Origin: Branchiostoma belcheri
Taxonomy: Eukaryota; Chordata; Leptocardii; Amphioxiformes; Branchiostomatidae
DNA length: 64,000 nucleotides
NCBI RefSeq assembly: GCF_001625305.1
Contig: NW_017804353.1
Location: 5,342,999-5,406,998 of the forward strand
Reading direction: 5' to 3'
This document shows, piece by piece, positions 1 to 12,500 of the stretch. Numbering within the stretch: position 1 is the first letter of the stretch; the number at the start of each line of letters is the position of its first letter. Made by a program: the position numbers and the translations under genes. The notes beneath the pieces are model-generated. The model had not been told where the DNA came from and ran no database searches. It worked only from the letters and a program-made list of their open reading frames with translations.

Positions 1-274
1 ATCCTGTTTTGAATGATTTTGGGTATTATTGTGTTGGCTGTTACTGAAAAGCAAGGTTCATTCACCCCGAAAGTAGCAAGTATTCAATCTTTGACAGTAA
101 AGTGATAAATTCTGCATAAAGGACAAGTATTCACACTTCAGGTCAAGCTTACGTCCTTGTCAAATGACTTTTCTGAGAGATGAGAAGATCCTACACCATA
201 TCGATTTTCCAAGCAGCTTGTTTGCTGGCCAGAGGCTAGGTGCCATGTCATAGCTGCTAAAGCCTGGTATGAAT

Positions 275-812
275 TAGCCGTGGCGACTCTTGATTCGGGC
301 TTACATTGCATTACCCTCAGCAAGAGTCGTGGAAAGATCCATTGGCAGAACTGCACATTTCGCGTTGGCTGCCCGATGCTCCGTTTTCGACCCGGTTTTT
401 TGCTGTCCCGGGCTTCCCTACAATATAACTCCACAATTGGCCGGGTTGCCGATGTTCAGATAAGCCTAAATATTCCACAGCGCGACCGAAAACTACTAAA
501 ATAGCTGGTCGGCACATACGGGCGGCCATCTTGTATTTAGTCGGGAATGTCCACTACCGCCGTCGGGAACGCTCGGTAGCGTCACGATTACCGAAGCATG
601 AGCGAAAACTCTCCGATCATAACCGGAAAGGCTACCGAACGTTCCCGACGGCGGTAGCGGACATTCCCGACTAAATACAAGATGGCCGCCCGTATGTGCC
701 GACCAGCTATTTTAGTAGTTTTCGGTCGCGCTGTGGAATATTTAGGCTTATCATATTAGGCTCTTGCTGAGGGTAATGCAATGTAAGCCCGAATCAAGAG
801 TCGCCACGGCTA
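275..812. mobile_element. Foldback (long terminal inverted repeat) DNA element with 9-bp target-site duplication
   Basis: Outer arms 275-326 and 761-812 are perfect 52-bp inverted repeats beginning tagccgtggcgactcttgat. The sequence ggtatgaat flanks both ends (266-274 and 813-821), a perfect 9-bp target-site duplication. Nested inside is a second inverted repeat, 459-571 against 640-752 (113 bp, one mismatch seen), around a 68-bp loop that itself carries a further short stem. The left side has 132 bp (327-458) between outer and inner arms, the right side only 8 bp, so one side gained or lost sequence. No transposase frame is present. A 9-bp duplication with long nested arms suggests a MULE-like or foldback family, non-autonomous. 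Confidence 0.9.
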
Positions 813-821
813 GGTATGAAT

Positions 822-3800
822 GTATGTTATCTAAAGTAGTGCAAGTGGTGTTATAAAACAATATGGGTCATTACACAAAAGGTGATTCACCCTAGGGCAG
901 CTTCGCTGCCTCTACAGGTATCAACTTTACTGCACTTGTACGTCCTTTCAGGCAATGATAAAGACTATCTGTCAAAAATGAAACATCGGCTAAGCTTCTG
1001 ATGAAGTTTGAAGTGCCCTATGGGAGATGCTGCTACATTCTCTGTCAATGATCATTTCTCTAAAGTCCTCTCCGTGAGCTATCGTGGATCCTTACGATCC
1101 AGGAAGTTTGTCAGTTGGGGGTCTTTCAAGTTCATTGATTTGGGAAATTGGTAGTCTAGCTGAGTGTACTCCTGGTGGGAATTATTACCTGTAACAGTAA
1201 CATTTAAAGCCACAGCGGGCTGCACAATCTGTTGTTTATCGACACAAAAATGATCTGGGACTTCAACTGAAATGGTAGTGTAACCTAATATGTCTTATTG
1301 CTGGCAGAGCGAGCCAGCGAGTTTCGCACATTCTTCTTGGCTGATAAGACCAACATGACAAAGCAATTAACTTTTCAACAGCAGATACGAGTTCAGTATA
1401 ATAAAAGAGGGCACTGTCGGACAAACTGGGTTCATTCAACCTAGTTCATTCAACCCTTCAGTTCTGGCTGCAGTTACAGCGCTTCCGTGGTTCTCCAGTT
1501 TAGAACAACTCCTAGGGCCTCGACTAATGTGTTCTGTGCAAGCGTGCACTGAGGGGGCACGCAGAGTGCACCAGAGGGAGCAATGAAAAAAAGTGGTCTG
1601 TTTCTTGGAAAGAGTGCTCTTCTCTGCTGGGAGATATCTCAATAGGAATACAGGGGAACCACTGCGGATGTCTGGTGGATGCATTCCTGGTGGGAATTAT
1701 TACTGTAACTGTAACACTGTTGAAAAACCTGCCACTGCAGGTGTCACAGTTGTGATGCTAAAAACTCATTCATGTACATGTAGTGGTTTGTCACAGCAGA
1801 CTGCAAGAGTTGTTCAAAAGAAGTTGTTATGAAAAACATATTCTGTCTATGTTAATGTTCATCATGTACATTGTAAAAAAAAAGGCAAGTCATTAATAGT
1901 ACAAATATGTTGTACTTAATTGGATTTACTATCATGGTTCTATTTTATTGTTTGACCATAAAGTTGTAGTTATTACAAAATTTAGTGCTTCATTGTAAAA
2001 TTTTAATGTCACTTTTGATGCATTTCATTGATGTAGCCATATTTCAGACCAGTAAGCATGTAATGAAGCCAATAGAAATAAATCTATATGTGAACTGAAC
2101 CACATTGCCTTTAGAGGACAATGACCATCCAATAGAACATATTGGTAATATCAATGGTATTCCAGTTAAAAAAACTTTGAGGTACTAGTACTTCAGGCTT
2201 GGCAATTGTGCTTTGTTCACACTTGGCAAATGGCCCCCTCAATACATTGTAGCAAGCAGCTTATCTTCTTGTACAATGTACATTTGACAGATAAGCTGTC
2301 ATGAAGCAATATGTATCCAATATTGCCTCCTGCAAACCTGTCTGCTGACTGATATCTTTATTTGCAAAACTCGGAAAGAAAGATTTGGAAGATTTACTGT
2401 GGCTACATTGGATCGTTTGATCATAAAACACTGGAGTGATTACATTTTCCTCTCACACAAATCAGTATTGACTGCTGCTGCTGATTCAGAAGTGATCACG
2501 GATACTGAACTAAAATGGAAAGTGCTCCCAGCAAAATTGTAACAATTTTGATTTACATTACACACCTAAAATTAATTAACATCATTTAAGGTCAATTATA
2601 ATACATGTAGGCCCTAATATCATTTACATCTATTTGATTTTTGTTGTTTTCACAGCTACTAACAAATCAGCAGTTGTACAGATTGTGCACCAGCAGAAGA
2701 GATATCAGAATGTATACATTTGCAACACTGTCAGTTTAACCCTATGTAACATTTCACGGACTGTACTGAAATCCTACAAAATATCTGGAGGGGCTGGAAG
2801 GACAAAATAGAAGGCCTGCATGGATACCACCCACCATTATAATTCATATGAGGCTTGTGTGGCCTGTAACTCTACTGGAAGTTAGAGTTTTCTGGGACAA
2901 CAGCCAAAAATGGTAGCCTGCTTGCTGCTCATTGGTCGAAAAGACTTTGACTGGCAGCAGCCAAAAGTCAAGAAAGTTTTGAGGTCAAATTCTTGATTGT
3001 GGTGGTCATATGATGGAAGAGCGAGTTATTGGTATGGATTTTTCTTTTTGCTAGAGCAAAATGCCCCTTCCAAAATCAAAAGCCAATCTCAGTCAGGGAG
3101 AACTTTCAAGAAGATGAACGATTTGGCAGCTCCAGCACATAAAATGAATGCTGAAAGGTTAGGTATGATAGCATTTGTTCTTTGCACGGGGTCACGAGAC
3201 TGGTAACACTACTGGTACCTGCTAAAGTTAACCTACGGTCACATACATTGTACAATACACTTACAATGTTTCTTCCCAAGATGATCGTGCCGTACAGCGT
3301 AGATTTGAGAAGAAATGGATGCAATTATAGATTAAAAATTTAACTGCTGCATCTGTTTGTGATCAAACCTGTGATGTACATGTATGGCATAATAGTGCAT
3401 GGAAAAAACACATCACAAGTGCATTGTGCACTGTATGTGACCAGGCATGTTAAGCATTTAATTCAGCAAATCTCTTGTTTCTGCAGGTAGGGAAGTTGGA
3501 AGTACAGACGAGTGAACTGAAGAAAAGTTACAACTTCTTACAACTTTTGTTACTGGTCCATGAGCAACTTGTAAAATCCTTCTGACATTTCAGGTCCATT
3601 GAAATGTGGATCATGTTTTATTCCAGACTGTCTCATGGCTGATTACTTGCAATATCCTATTCATTACAAAATTGTACCTGCTCGTCAGATTGCACGATCA
3701 CTAATCAACCATTTCTATATACATGAGGAGGCAAATCTGGCAAATCAATAGGAAGTGGACATGCTAGAGATTATGTGTATAATGGGTGTATGTATAGCAA

Positions 3801-6194
3801 AGCCAGCATGAAACAGGGCATTTGTCTGCATGGCTCTAACCAAGGGGGGTTCTTGCATTGTAAGCTTTTCATTTAGTGGGGATTTAGCCTGTGGCCTTGG
3901 ACTGCCAGGACCGACCATCAACTACTGCACTGACCAGATCTGTAGACAGACCATGCATCACTGTGTGGAAGAACAGGTTTTTTTTTTGTATGTTGATGTT
4001 GTTGCCTTGCTTTAGGAAGATTTGCTAATCTAATGTATGAATAGCTGTCTGTAAGGATACAGTTTTCACGGCAGAGAGAAGTCAGTGAAGCATAAAATAA
4101 AGTGATGATGATAGGCAATAATTGACATGAGTGGACGCACTTCCACTGCATCATAAAATCTGATTTAAAAGTTTAAATTATTGAGCAAGCATCAAGTCCA
4201 ATAGCGTGATCATACTTTTTCTAGTGTTTTGGTCACGGGATATGATATAAGCAAATTTTTTGTGCTAATAAACGCCCAATGTTTGACATTCATTTTACTA
4301 TTACATGTAACTAGGGATATTAGTATTTTTAGTTACAAGCAACAAGTACTAGTAGTATCATTCCCCATAAATGTTGTCTCTTGCAATGACAGTTGATGTA
4401 CATTTGTAAAATGAAAGTTACAGCAACTGTAGTGACTGTTTGGTCCACTACCCCATTTAGTATTCCTGGGCTGGTGGTCAGTTTGAGAACAAACTCAAGG
4501 CAGTGAGACCACAGCTTGGAGGAAGTGTCATTACAGGTTAATGTTCCTCACACGCTCAAGACAAATGTAATTGACAGGCCATTAAAACTCTAGGTGGACG
4601 CTGGTGGGACAATAGACGGGAAAACAATGATCCCCACAAACCTCGATGTGGCCATTGTAGGTGACGTACGAGAGATGGATAAAGGCATTAACTGTGAAGT
4701 AGGTCATCCCCCACACATAACAGTCACGTACTAGGCACTCCCCTGTGCTCCGTTAGTGGGCAATGCACTGTTTAACAAATAGGTGTAGGTTGGAAGCATT
4801 AATCTAAAGGCAAGAGACCTTGCACCTGGTGCATTCCTAAATGTTTTCAAATTTGGCAAATTTTGAATTAGCTTTTCTTCCTTAAAATTGCTGTTTGATT
4901 GACTAAACCTGAGCCCATGTCTCCTAAGAGCTGTGTCTTCAGGTTAATTTGTAAAGCCAATATGTCTGCTGTAATATGTACATTATTGTTATTTCTGTCA
5001 TAGCTGGTAGCTACAGGATTGATATGTGATATTAAGAATTTGTAATAGGTTTTCAAATATCCAGTGCCTTTCCAATTTTGAGTGCCCATGGGTAGAAAGT
5101 TGTAGTTTTTGGGGTCATCAGTTTTGACAGCTGACATTTCAGACTGCATTTTTAATGTGTTGGGTTTGTTATTATCGTTTCTTGTAAGGGCTGGTGTCCT
5201 ACCAGTGATCAAAGCAAACTATGTGATATTGCAAAACACAGACAAATTGAATACACTTAAAGAATGTTATATTCCTTTTCAATAAAAGCTTTCATGTCAG
5301 TTAGCCTCAAATAACATCATAAAATAAATAAAAATAAAAAATAATGGTCTGTAAGTAAGATATATGTCCTCCTTCCTGCAATATATATAGAAAAAATATA
5401 AATAGCATAATAACGGTCTGCAAATAAGATAAATATCCTCCTTGCTGCAATATATTCCTATTGAGGAAGCTATCAAAGGTGTCTGTGCAATATACACTGA
5501 ATAACGTTATCATAAAGATACCTTCCCAGTAAACAAAATTAAACAGAATGATGTATGGTATGCTTGAAGGGATAATGGAAGCTGGTTCTCCTCATCACAA
5601 ATTGTGATAAAACAGCTTCTATTTCAGGATCTATTTATTCCTGATGGTGCCAGACAGCAAATCTGAAATGGCTCTGGAATTCCTGATCATATCTCTCATT
5701 TGGACAGAAGGGCACAGTCTGCATGTATACATGTAGGGCCGTACCAATATGATTTGTTGGCCTGGATTTTTGCACAGATCAATGAAGCAGGCAGACAAAA
5801 AGAGAACAGGGTTAGCCTTTGACAGGCCCAAATCTACTGTCTGGAGCCACAATTTCAATATAAAAGGCTTAGCTATGATTCAAAGAATGAGTTTTCTAGT
5901 ACCAGTAATTATAACACTGGCTATTACGACTTGTTCTGCATGGCACTTGCTTTTTGCTCCATACTTAGAAACTAATTCAACATCCTTTCTTGATGCATCT
6001 ACCTACAAGTAGCTTTTATACATTTGATCTTTAAGTCTTTGACAAGTAGTGCAATGCACGGTAATCTATATTAATGGTAATCAAACTATAATGCCAGAAC
6101 TTTTTGTTTTCAAACTTTAATCTCAACTACCGGAGTAACAGCTGCCTATTTTCCTCAGGACAAGTCTGCAGACAATGGCTAGTGGCCTGTGCTA
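822..6194. other. Non-coding intronic stretch
   Basis: AT-rich with no frame that looks coding. It holds a short dispersed repeat (cctggtgggaattattac near 1171 and 1686) and a two-copy ~69-bp tandem repeat (listed separately). Nothing else recognised. Confidence 0.5.
5341..5455. repeat. Two-copy tandem repeat, period about 69 bp
   Basis: Copies starting at 5341 (ataatggtctg) and 5410 (ataacggtctg) both run through a tcctccttnctgcaatatat segment. They diverge by point changes. Confidence 0.7.
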
Positions 6195-6564
6195 GATATT
6201 TCCACGAATCTGCGCTACTTTTACCCGAGACATTGTGGCCCTTGCATAGAGAAAAGTTCAAATAAGCAGATATATCCACCAATCTGAGCTACTTTTACCC
6301 CAGACATCATGGCCCTTGCATACAGAAAAGTTCAAATACTCAGATATATCCACGATACTGTGCTACTTTTACCCGAGACATTGTGGCCCTTGCATAGAGA
6401 AAAGTTCAAATAAGCAGATATATCCACCAATCTGAGCTACTTTTACCCCAGACATCATGGCCCTTGCATACAGAAAAGTTCAAATACTCAGATATATCCA
6501 CGATACTGAGCTACTTTTACCCGAGACATTGTGGCCCTTGCATAGAGAAAAGTTCAAACATACG
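6195..6564. repeat. Tandem array of five 74-bp units alternating in two types
   Basis: Units start at 6195, 6269, 6343, 6417 and 6491, each exactly 74 bp. Units 1, 3 and 5 carry ccgagacattgtggcccttg. Units 2 and 4 carry cccagacatcatggcccttg. All share gaaaagttcaaa near the 3' end. Units 2 and 4 look identical, so the array grew by copying a 148-bp dimer. Confidence 0.95.
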
Positions 6565-9500
6565 TCTGCAGCCAACTTCTGATGACTGTAGGGCCTTGCA
6601 GCACGCAGGTGTTGGTGGAAGATAACAGGCGAGGATGCCAATTTGCCTCCTATGGCCCTTCCCTTCTGCCCTACAGATTCCTACTCTATGCATGATATAC
6701 TGAGCCCATTACTCATTTCGTAACTTTTCCTCAACTTGCACTTGGCTACTTCCCAAAGCCCGCCAAAGGTTAGAGCACCATCTTTTGTATCCTTGAATAG
6801 GAGGGATATCTACTGAAGTATCGAGTGCTCTAGCTTGGCTTGAAGCTGTTCTTTCAGAGGAAAAGTCTATTGCTGAAAAGTATAATATTCAACAATTATT
6901 GGACAATGTTATAATGGGACAGTAACAACATATGGGTATTCTTAAAGTGCTTCCGTATTTCCAGGAAAAATTGGTGAGCTGTTGTCTTGTTATCTCCACA
7001 AAGCACGTTCAAGTAAAGAAGAGAAAATCCTCTTCTGAGCTCTAGAGGAAAATGGTACTGGAAAGACTGACAACATGATGGGGCTCATCAGGATAAATTG
7101 ATTAAGAGAAGTTACTGTAGTAAAAAGTATAGGGAAACTAGCCTGCAATCTATGTACGATCAATCAATATTGTTCAACCACTTAAAATGGGGAACTATGG
7201 ACGAATGCGTTGCAAAAGTTAAATTGAAAAAAAAAAAAAAAGATATTACTCTATCATCAGACCTGCAAATAACTCCAACTTTCATAAATGGTAGGAAAAC
7301 AAATTTCGACCCAATACAGTGTGTCCTTTTTTTCTTTTTGCATGTACATGTAACCCTTAGTAAACACTGGTTCTTGTGAATTCATTCAGTGATTACAGAT
7401 AATGCAAAGTTTTTGCCGCTGACTACAAATTACACTTAAATTCTCAGAGCTGATTATGAACAACTAGTATGCATTCTGGCTAATGTACTAATTACGAATT
7501 ACAATAATTTTGGGCGGCTGCCTACGGATTATGAAGACTAAAAAAGCCTGATTATGCCCTATGGGGTCACATTACATTTAAGTTATTGTAACAGTAGAAG
7601 TTAGTGGGTAGAGAATTATCTAATCTTATCTGAATCACTCCAGGACCTGTATGTTGTACTCCTGTAAGCATCATAATTGATTGCAAAAGGTAATACTGTA
7701 CAACTGTTGGTTCTTGCCTTGAAACTACTTACTGCTCCAGAAGGAAAAGTTAACTCCTACATGGCGACTTGGAAGGAATGTAAATGCTCCCGTTCAAGGC
7801 CATACCCTTTTCCGATGGCTTGAATCTTGCTCAAAAACCACTGGTGCATTTAAAATCATAATCCGGCTGAAGGGTGCAGAAATCCTGGACATCAAAATAT
7901 CAAAAGCAGTCCAATTACCAGGGTATATAAATGCCAAGTGGACTGATTTGCAACGGTCAAAATATTCTCAGAGGAAATCAGGCCTATCGGCTGACCTTGG
8001 ACTCCTGATGGTTTGATGTAAATGTTGTGTAGCTGCACTTTAACTACAGTCAAAAGATCCGGAACCACCATGTACATTAACCAAATGTGCCCGTGATTTT
8101 ACATACTAACCGCGCGCCTCAGCTGTTCCAAGGTTTGGGAGAAGAGTGAGCATAAAAAGTCTTGGATTTATGATATTTTTCAATCGGTCTTTTGACTTTG
8201 AGACACCTAAGAATATGAAAGGGCATTAAAAAAAATAAATGTACAGCAGAAAGTGGTGGCTTGTCTTCTATATTTAAGATTGTTTAAGCCTATTAGTTGA
8301 GGGGGAATCTGATGCTGTAAAATTAGTATACATGCGTACAGCTCAATATGATATTCTATTAACTTTCCCTACAATCATGTACTAGGTGTTAAATGTTCTT
8401 GTTATGCAAAACTAAAGAATAATTCACCAGTTTTGACATTAATCTCTTGTCTATACATTTGAAGGTATAAAACAAACTTTGGCATGATTTGGAGACTCCC
8501 CATGGTTAGCCTGGGGCCAACTGAAATGTCAGTAGTCCCACTGGTAGGCTAAACCTCTAATCTCAGAAACTGATTCTCTTGATACCATTCTCAGTTGCTA
8601 TAAAGTACAGAGGTCAGGGTACTGAGCTCTACCCCATCAAGACTGCAAACTTATGCCTGAGGCCTTGGAACGGTTTTAACCTTTTCACCTAACTGACACT
8701 TTCAAATTTTATGCAATAGCTATTCCATCAAAGAAACACAAAGTGCATCTGAGGCATGAACATAAAATATTTACGTTTAAATTAACAAATTCATGCTCAA
8801 GATTCAAAATGAGATTCAGTATGTACATGTACCAGGCCATATTGCTGATGTTGAAATTTGACATGTGCATAAAAAAAAGTTATGTATCCAGTATTTAGAG
8901 TCCTGAATAGTTTTGTTTTGCGTTAAGATTTATTTGCATCTTAACAACGTGTATATCTACATGTATGGCAGGGAATAGGGAATCACCTTGCATTTGTTAG
9001 CAAATGTATAATTTATCATTTTCTTTATCTATCTAACCATAAAGAACAGGATAAGCAGTATACCGGAGAACTACAATCTTACCAGAACATCACTCATTCA
9101 AATCTTCATTAGGTATGCAGATAAATCACACTTTCTACAGGAAAAACCTTTTTTTCCAGGAGAGAGGTAAAATGAGGACAAGGGCACGGCTCTGGCTGGC
9201 TATCTAATGATGGTGGACATTATCCGGTAATGTATAGCCTGACTTCTTTGACACCTAAAGCTCTTTGATACACCCTGATAGCATCTCTCCAACAGCACCG
9301 GAAAATTTATCGCAATTTTGTGGACACATCCGTCAGGTTTATTTTAGGTCAGACCCAGAAGAAAGAGTAAATCAGAGGTCCTTGGGGAGATGATGTAGCA
9401 CTGTGGCTTATCTCTGACTGGAAATAAAAGTCAATCTTCATATGATATACAACACCATTATGTGCACAAAAATGTTAAGCATCTTGTTTTATGTTATGAG

Positions 9501-12500
9501 TATACAGACTGTGAGCAGATTCAGAGATTCATTCAAATTTCATACTATTTGTCTTTACATTATTCTGCAAGTATCAACCTATGTTATGCAGAATGAGAAC
9601 AGTAAAAACTTTACAAAGCAAATAATGTTGCAATAGTACCATTTCTAAAACTCATTTTATAAAAAGTTAGTCACAGAATACAGTTGTAGTCACCAGTGGA
9701 AAAACTGAATAAGAGATTATCTTTCTTGCATTTTTCAGCTATACCGGAGGTATGTCATGATCCTTACGATGGTATTAGAATAAAAACAAACATTAATATG
9801 TATACAAAATGTATACTATACTGTACTGAAATGGCCCCAGTAATGCTTACATATGAAGCTATTTCTATATAACGGTAAATCTCCAGCTTTACCGCACCTA
9901 TTCAAATACCCGATTGTAAATTGCCGCTAAAACTGCCAGTAGCTGACCTTGAATTACGCTGTGGAAGCGTTTCACAAGAATCGTGCTGACTTAATGTTAT
10001 TCTCGGCTAACCATTTATCTAAAACGGCAAAGTAACAAGCACTTAAGATCAAAAATAGCTTAGGGGCCACCAGATCAAATTACTTTCTGTCTACACCAGT
10101 GGTGTAGCCCTAATAGCTTGACCATAAGCCATCAGCGAATCACGACCTTGGAACACATTAGGTACAAACTATTGCATGGTTGGAGAAATGGTAACCAAGT
10201 AATGAGTTCGGATGTCGGCATGTCAGCGAAAGATTATGGTATCAATACCCGAGTTATGACTTACACTGGGGTAACAGTCATGCCAGATGGCCTGTTTTAT
10301 GGCATATCTAAACGCCGGTGAGGTGGTAACCGATTTAGACTTTAATGCAAAAATAGCCTCATAACCATTATATCATGTTGTTTATTGGATTATGAGATTT
10401 ATGTATATGGGAAAGTTTGAAATACAAGATCATAAGTTTCCTGACTCACTGTACATGAACAAAGATAGCACATTTTCTACAAATGTATGTCAGATGGAAG
10501 TATAAAAAAGGATATTTCATGAACACTTGTTTTCATTACATGAATATGAAATTAGGGAAATAAACTTTCCTATAATATCTCCCAATAAAAGATTCATACT
10601 ACTTTTTGTACGTAAAACCAATTGCATGTGTTACTTCCAATGATCAGTGAAAAAACTCAACATGTTTCCAACAGCAATTCAGCACCACGGACAAGGAAAC
10701 ACCACCAGAAATATGAAAATAGAGCACGATTTTCTCATCTTTCCTTACTTCTAAGATGTACAAATGTTAGACATGTACAAATTTCTCATTCAACTTTCAT
10801 ACTCTGCTATCTCTGCTGATCTGTTCCTGCTTAAACCATGCAAAAAAAGGTATCAGCAAAGATCTGAAATTCAACACTATCTCAATACACGCAGTTTTAC
10901 ATCCACGATACCATGTTTCAGTGATAAAATCTTGCAACAACTACAAATACTGAAGCATATTTATTCAAGCATTCAGATACAGTGCTTTTTGAGGCATTAC
11001 CATTCTTCCACAGGTCTGATACATATCCAAAGGTTTGTGATAAACACTATCACTGCAAGTTTCCACAAGAACCTGTAAGTATCTGCCTGAGCTCACTTCA
11101 TCCAGGATTTGCAAACTTGTTACAAATTCTACATAAAGGACTTCCAGCTATAAAAAGTTTGATGATAATCTGTGACACTTTGAGGTACTGTGGCTCTAGC
11201 TCTGCAACAGATGGGTTTTGTGGATAACAGGTACACATCGATTCATATACAGAGGATTTAGGGGTAGCTTTCATCCATGATGTGGGGGAAGCTATGAAGG
11301 AGTTAGATAAACTGCAGTCCATTCATCACTGTCAGATCCGTCTTATAAGTGTGGATTGCCAAGGCTTTGGGCCGACAATAATCCTCCCTGTCTCCACTTA
11401 TTAAATCCAAGATTGCAGCGCTAGTCGTGTTAGGCTACTGCACATTCGCTGAGGAGATTGGGTTTTACGACGTGATAGCGAAGCTGCGTTCGCCTCCTCC
11501 TGAGGGCGTGATGCAATCTTTCGATCTCTACAAGGACAATTTGTCACCGTGTGTTTGTCCACGGCACCGCTAACAACAACGGTAATGGTCCAAAAATGTC
11601 AACACTTCTTTCAACCTGGCTGCCGACGTCCCCTCTACAAATATCCCCAACTGAGTTTTCAACAGCCTGGGGGTATGTCTGGAACCTGCTGAGAATCTGC
11701 AGTGCAGATATTTTAAATACTTACTGGATTTGCAGCCTGGAGGCATTGATTGTGGAAATAAAGACATTCTTTCCATAAAAACCCTTATCTTCAATCCTGC
11801 TGCTCCCATGGGTAGATTTTGTACTAGTTATAAAGCTTGCTTCGACAGGGCTCTAACCTTTTGCAATCTGACAAAAAACATTGTTATCGGTACTTTCAAA
11901 TTGGTATTCACGGCACTTATGGACAATATAATTTTATTGGACTTGTTTGTGTCCTTGGCAATGAACATCCCAGGCAGACAGTCTGCCTCAGTCATGTGTG
12001 CAGAGACCTTAAACTAGCAGTGCATACATGTACATTATGGTGCTCCATGTTAATTATAAAACACTTTACATGTAAGCATGAAGTATTAAGCATACCAAAT
12101 GCTCCACTTTATTTGCAATCCTGAATGCAACAAAATAGCTACTTCCAGTTGCTTACAAATAATTGTTCAAGCCAAACAATAAAATATTGTAGATTTTGAA
12201 GAAAGTGAAGCTACATTTTCATGCAATCAAATAGTATTTGTACATGTAATCCATAATGGTCATTACATGTACATCAACAATCATTCTACACAAAAAAAAG
12301 AAACATTACCACTTCCCCAGTATTGGAAATATAGCTGCTCTGTTTCAAAGTTAAGATCATTTATCATAAAACTTTGCAACTATTATAACTATTTCTCAAC
12401 AAAATGATGAAGCACCACCTTCAGCAGAAGATTAAGGTGTTAGATGATACCAAAAAAGGTTCTACATGTACTTTCTCCAAGACAACAGCACTGCAGGGGT

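Noticed and set aside
138-529. Overlapping small frames on both strands
   Set aside because: They fall across the boundary and arms of the foldback element, and palindromic sequence produces mirror frames.
4868-5212. 114-codon minus-strand frame
   Set aside because: Asn/Thr-rich composition typical of AT-rich non-coding sequence; no motif, no splice context.
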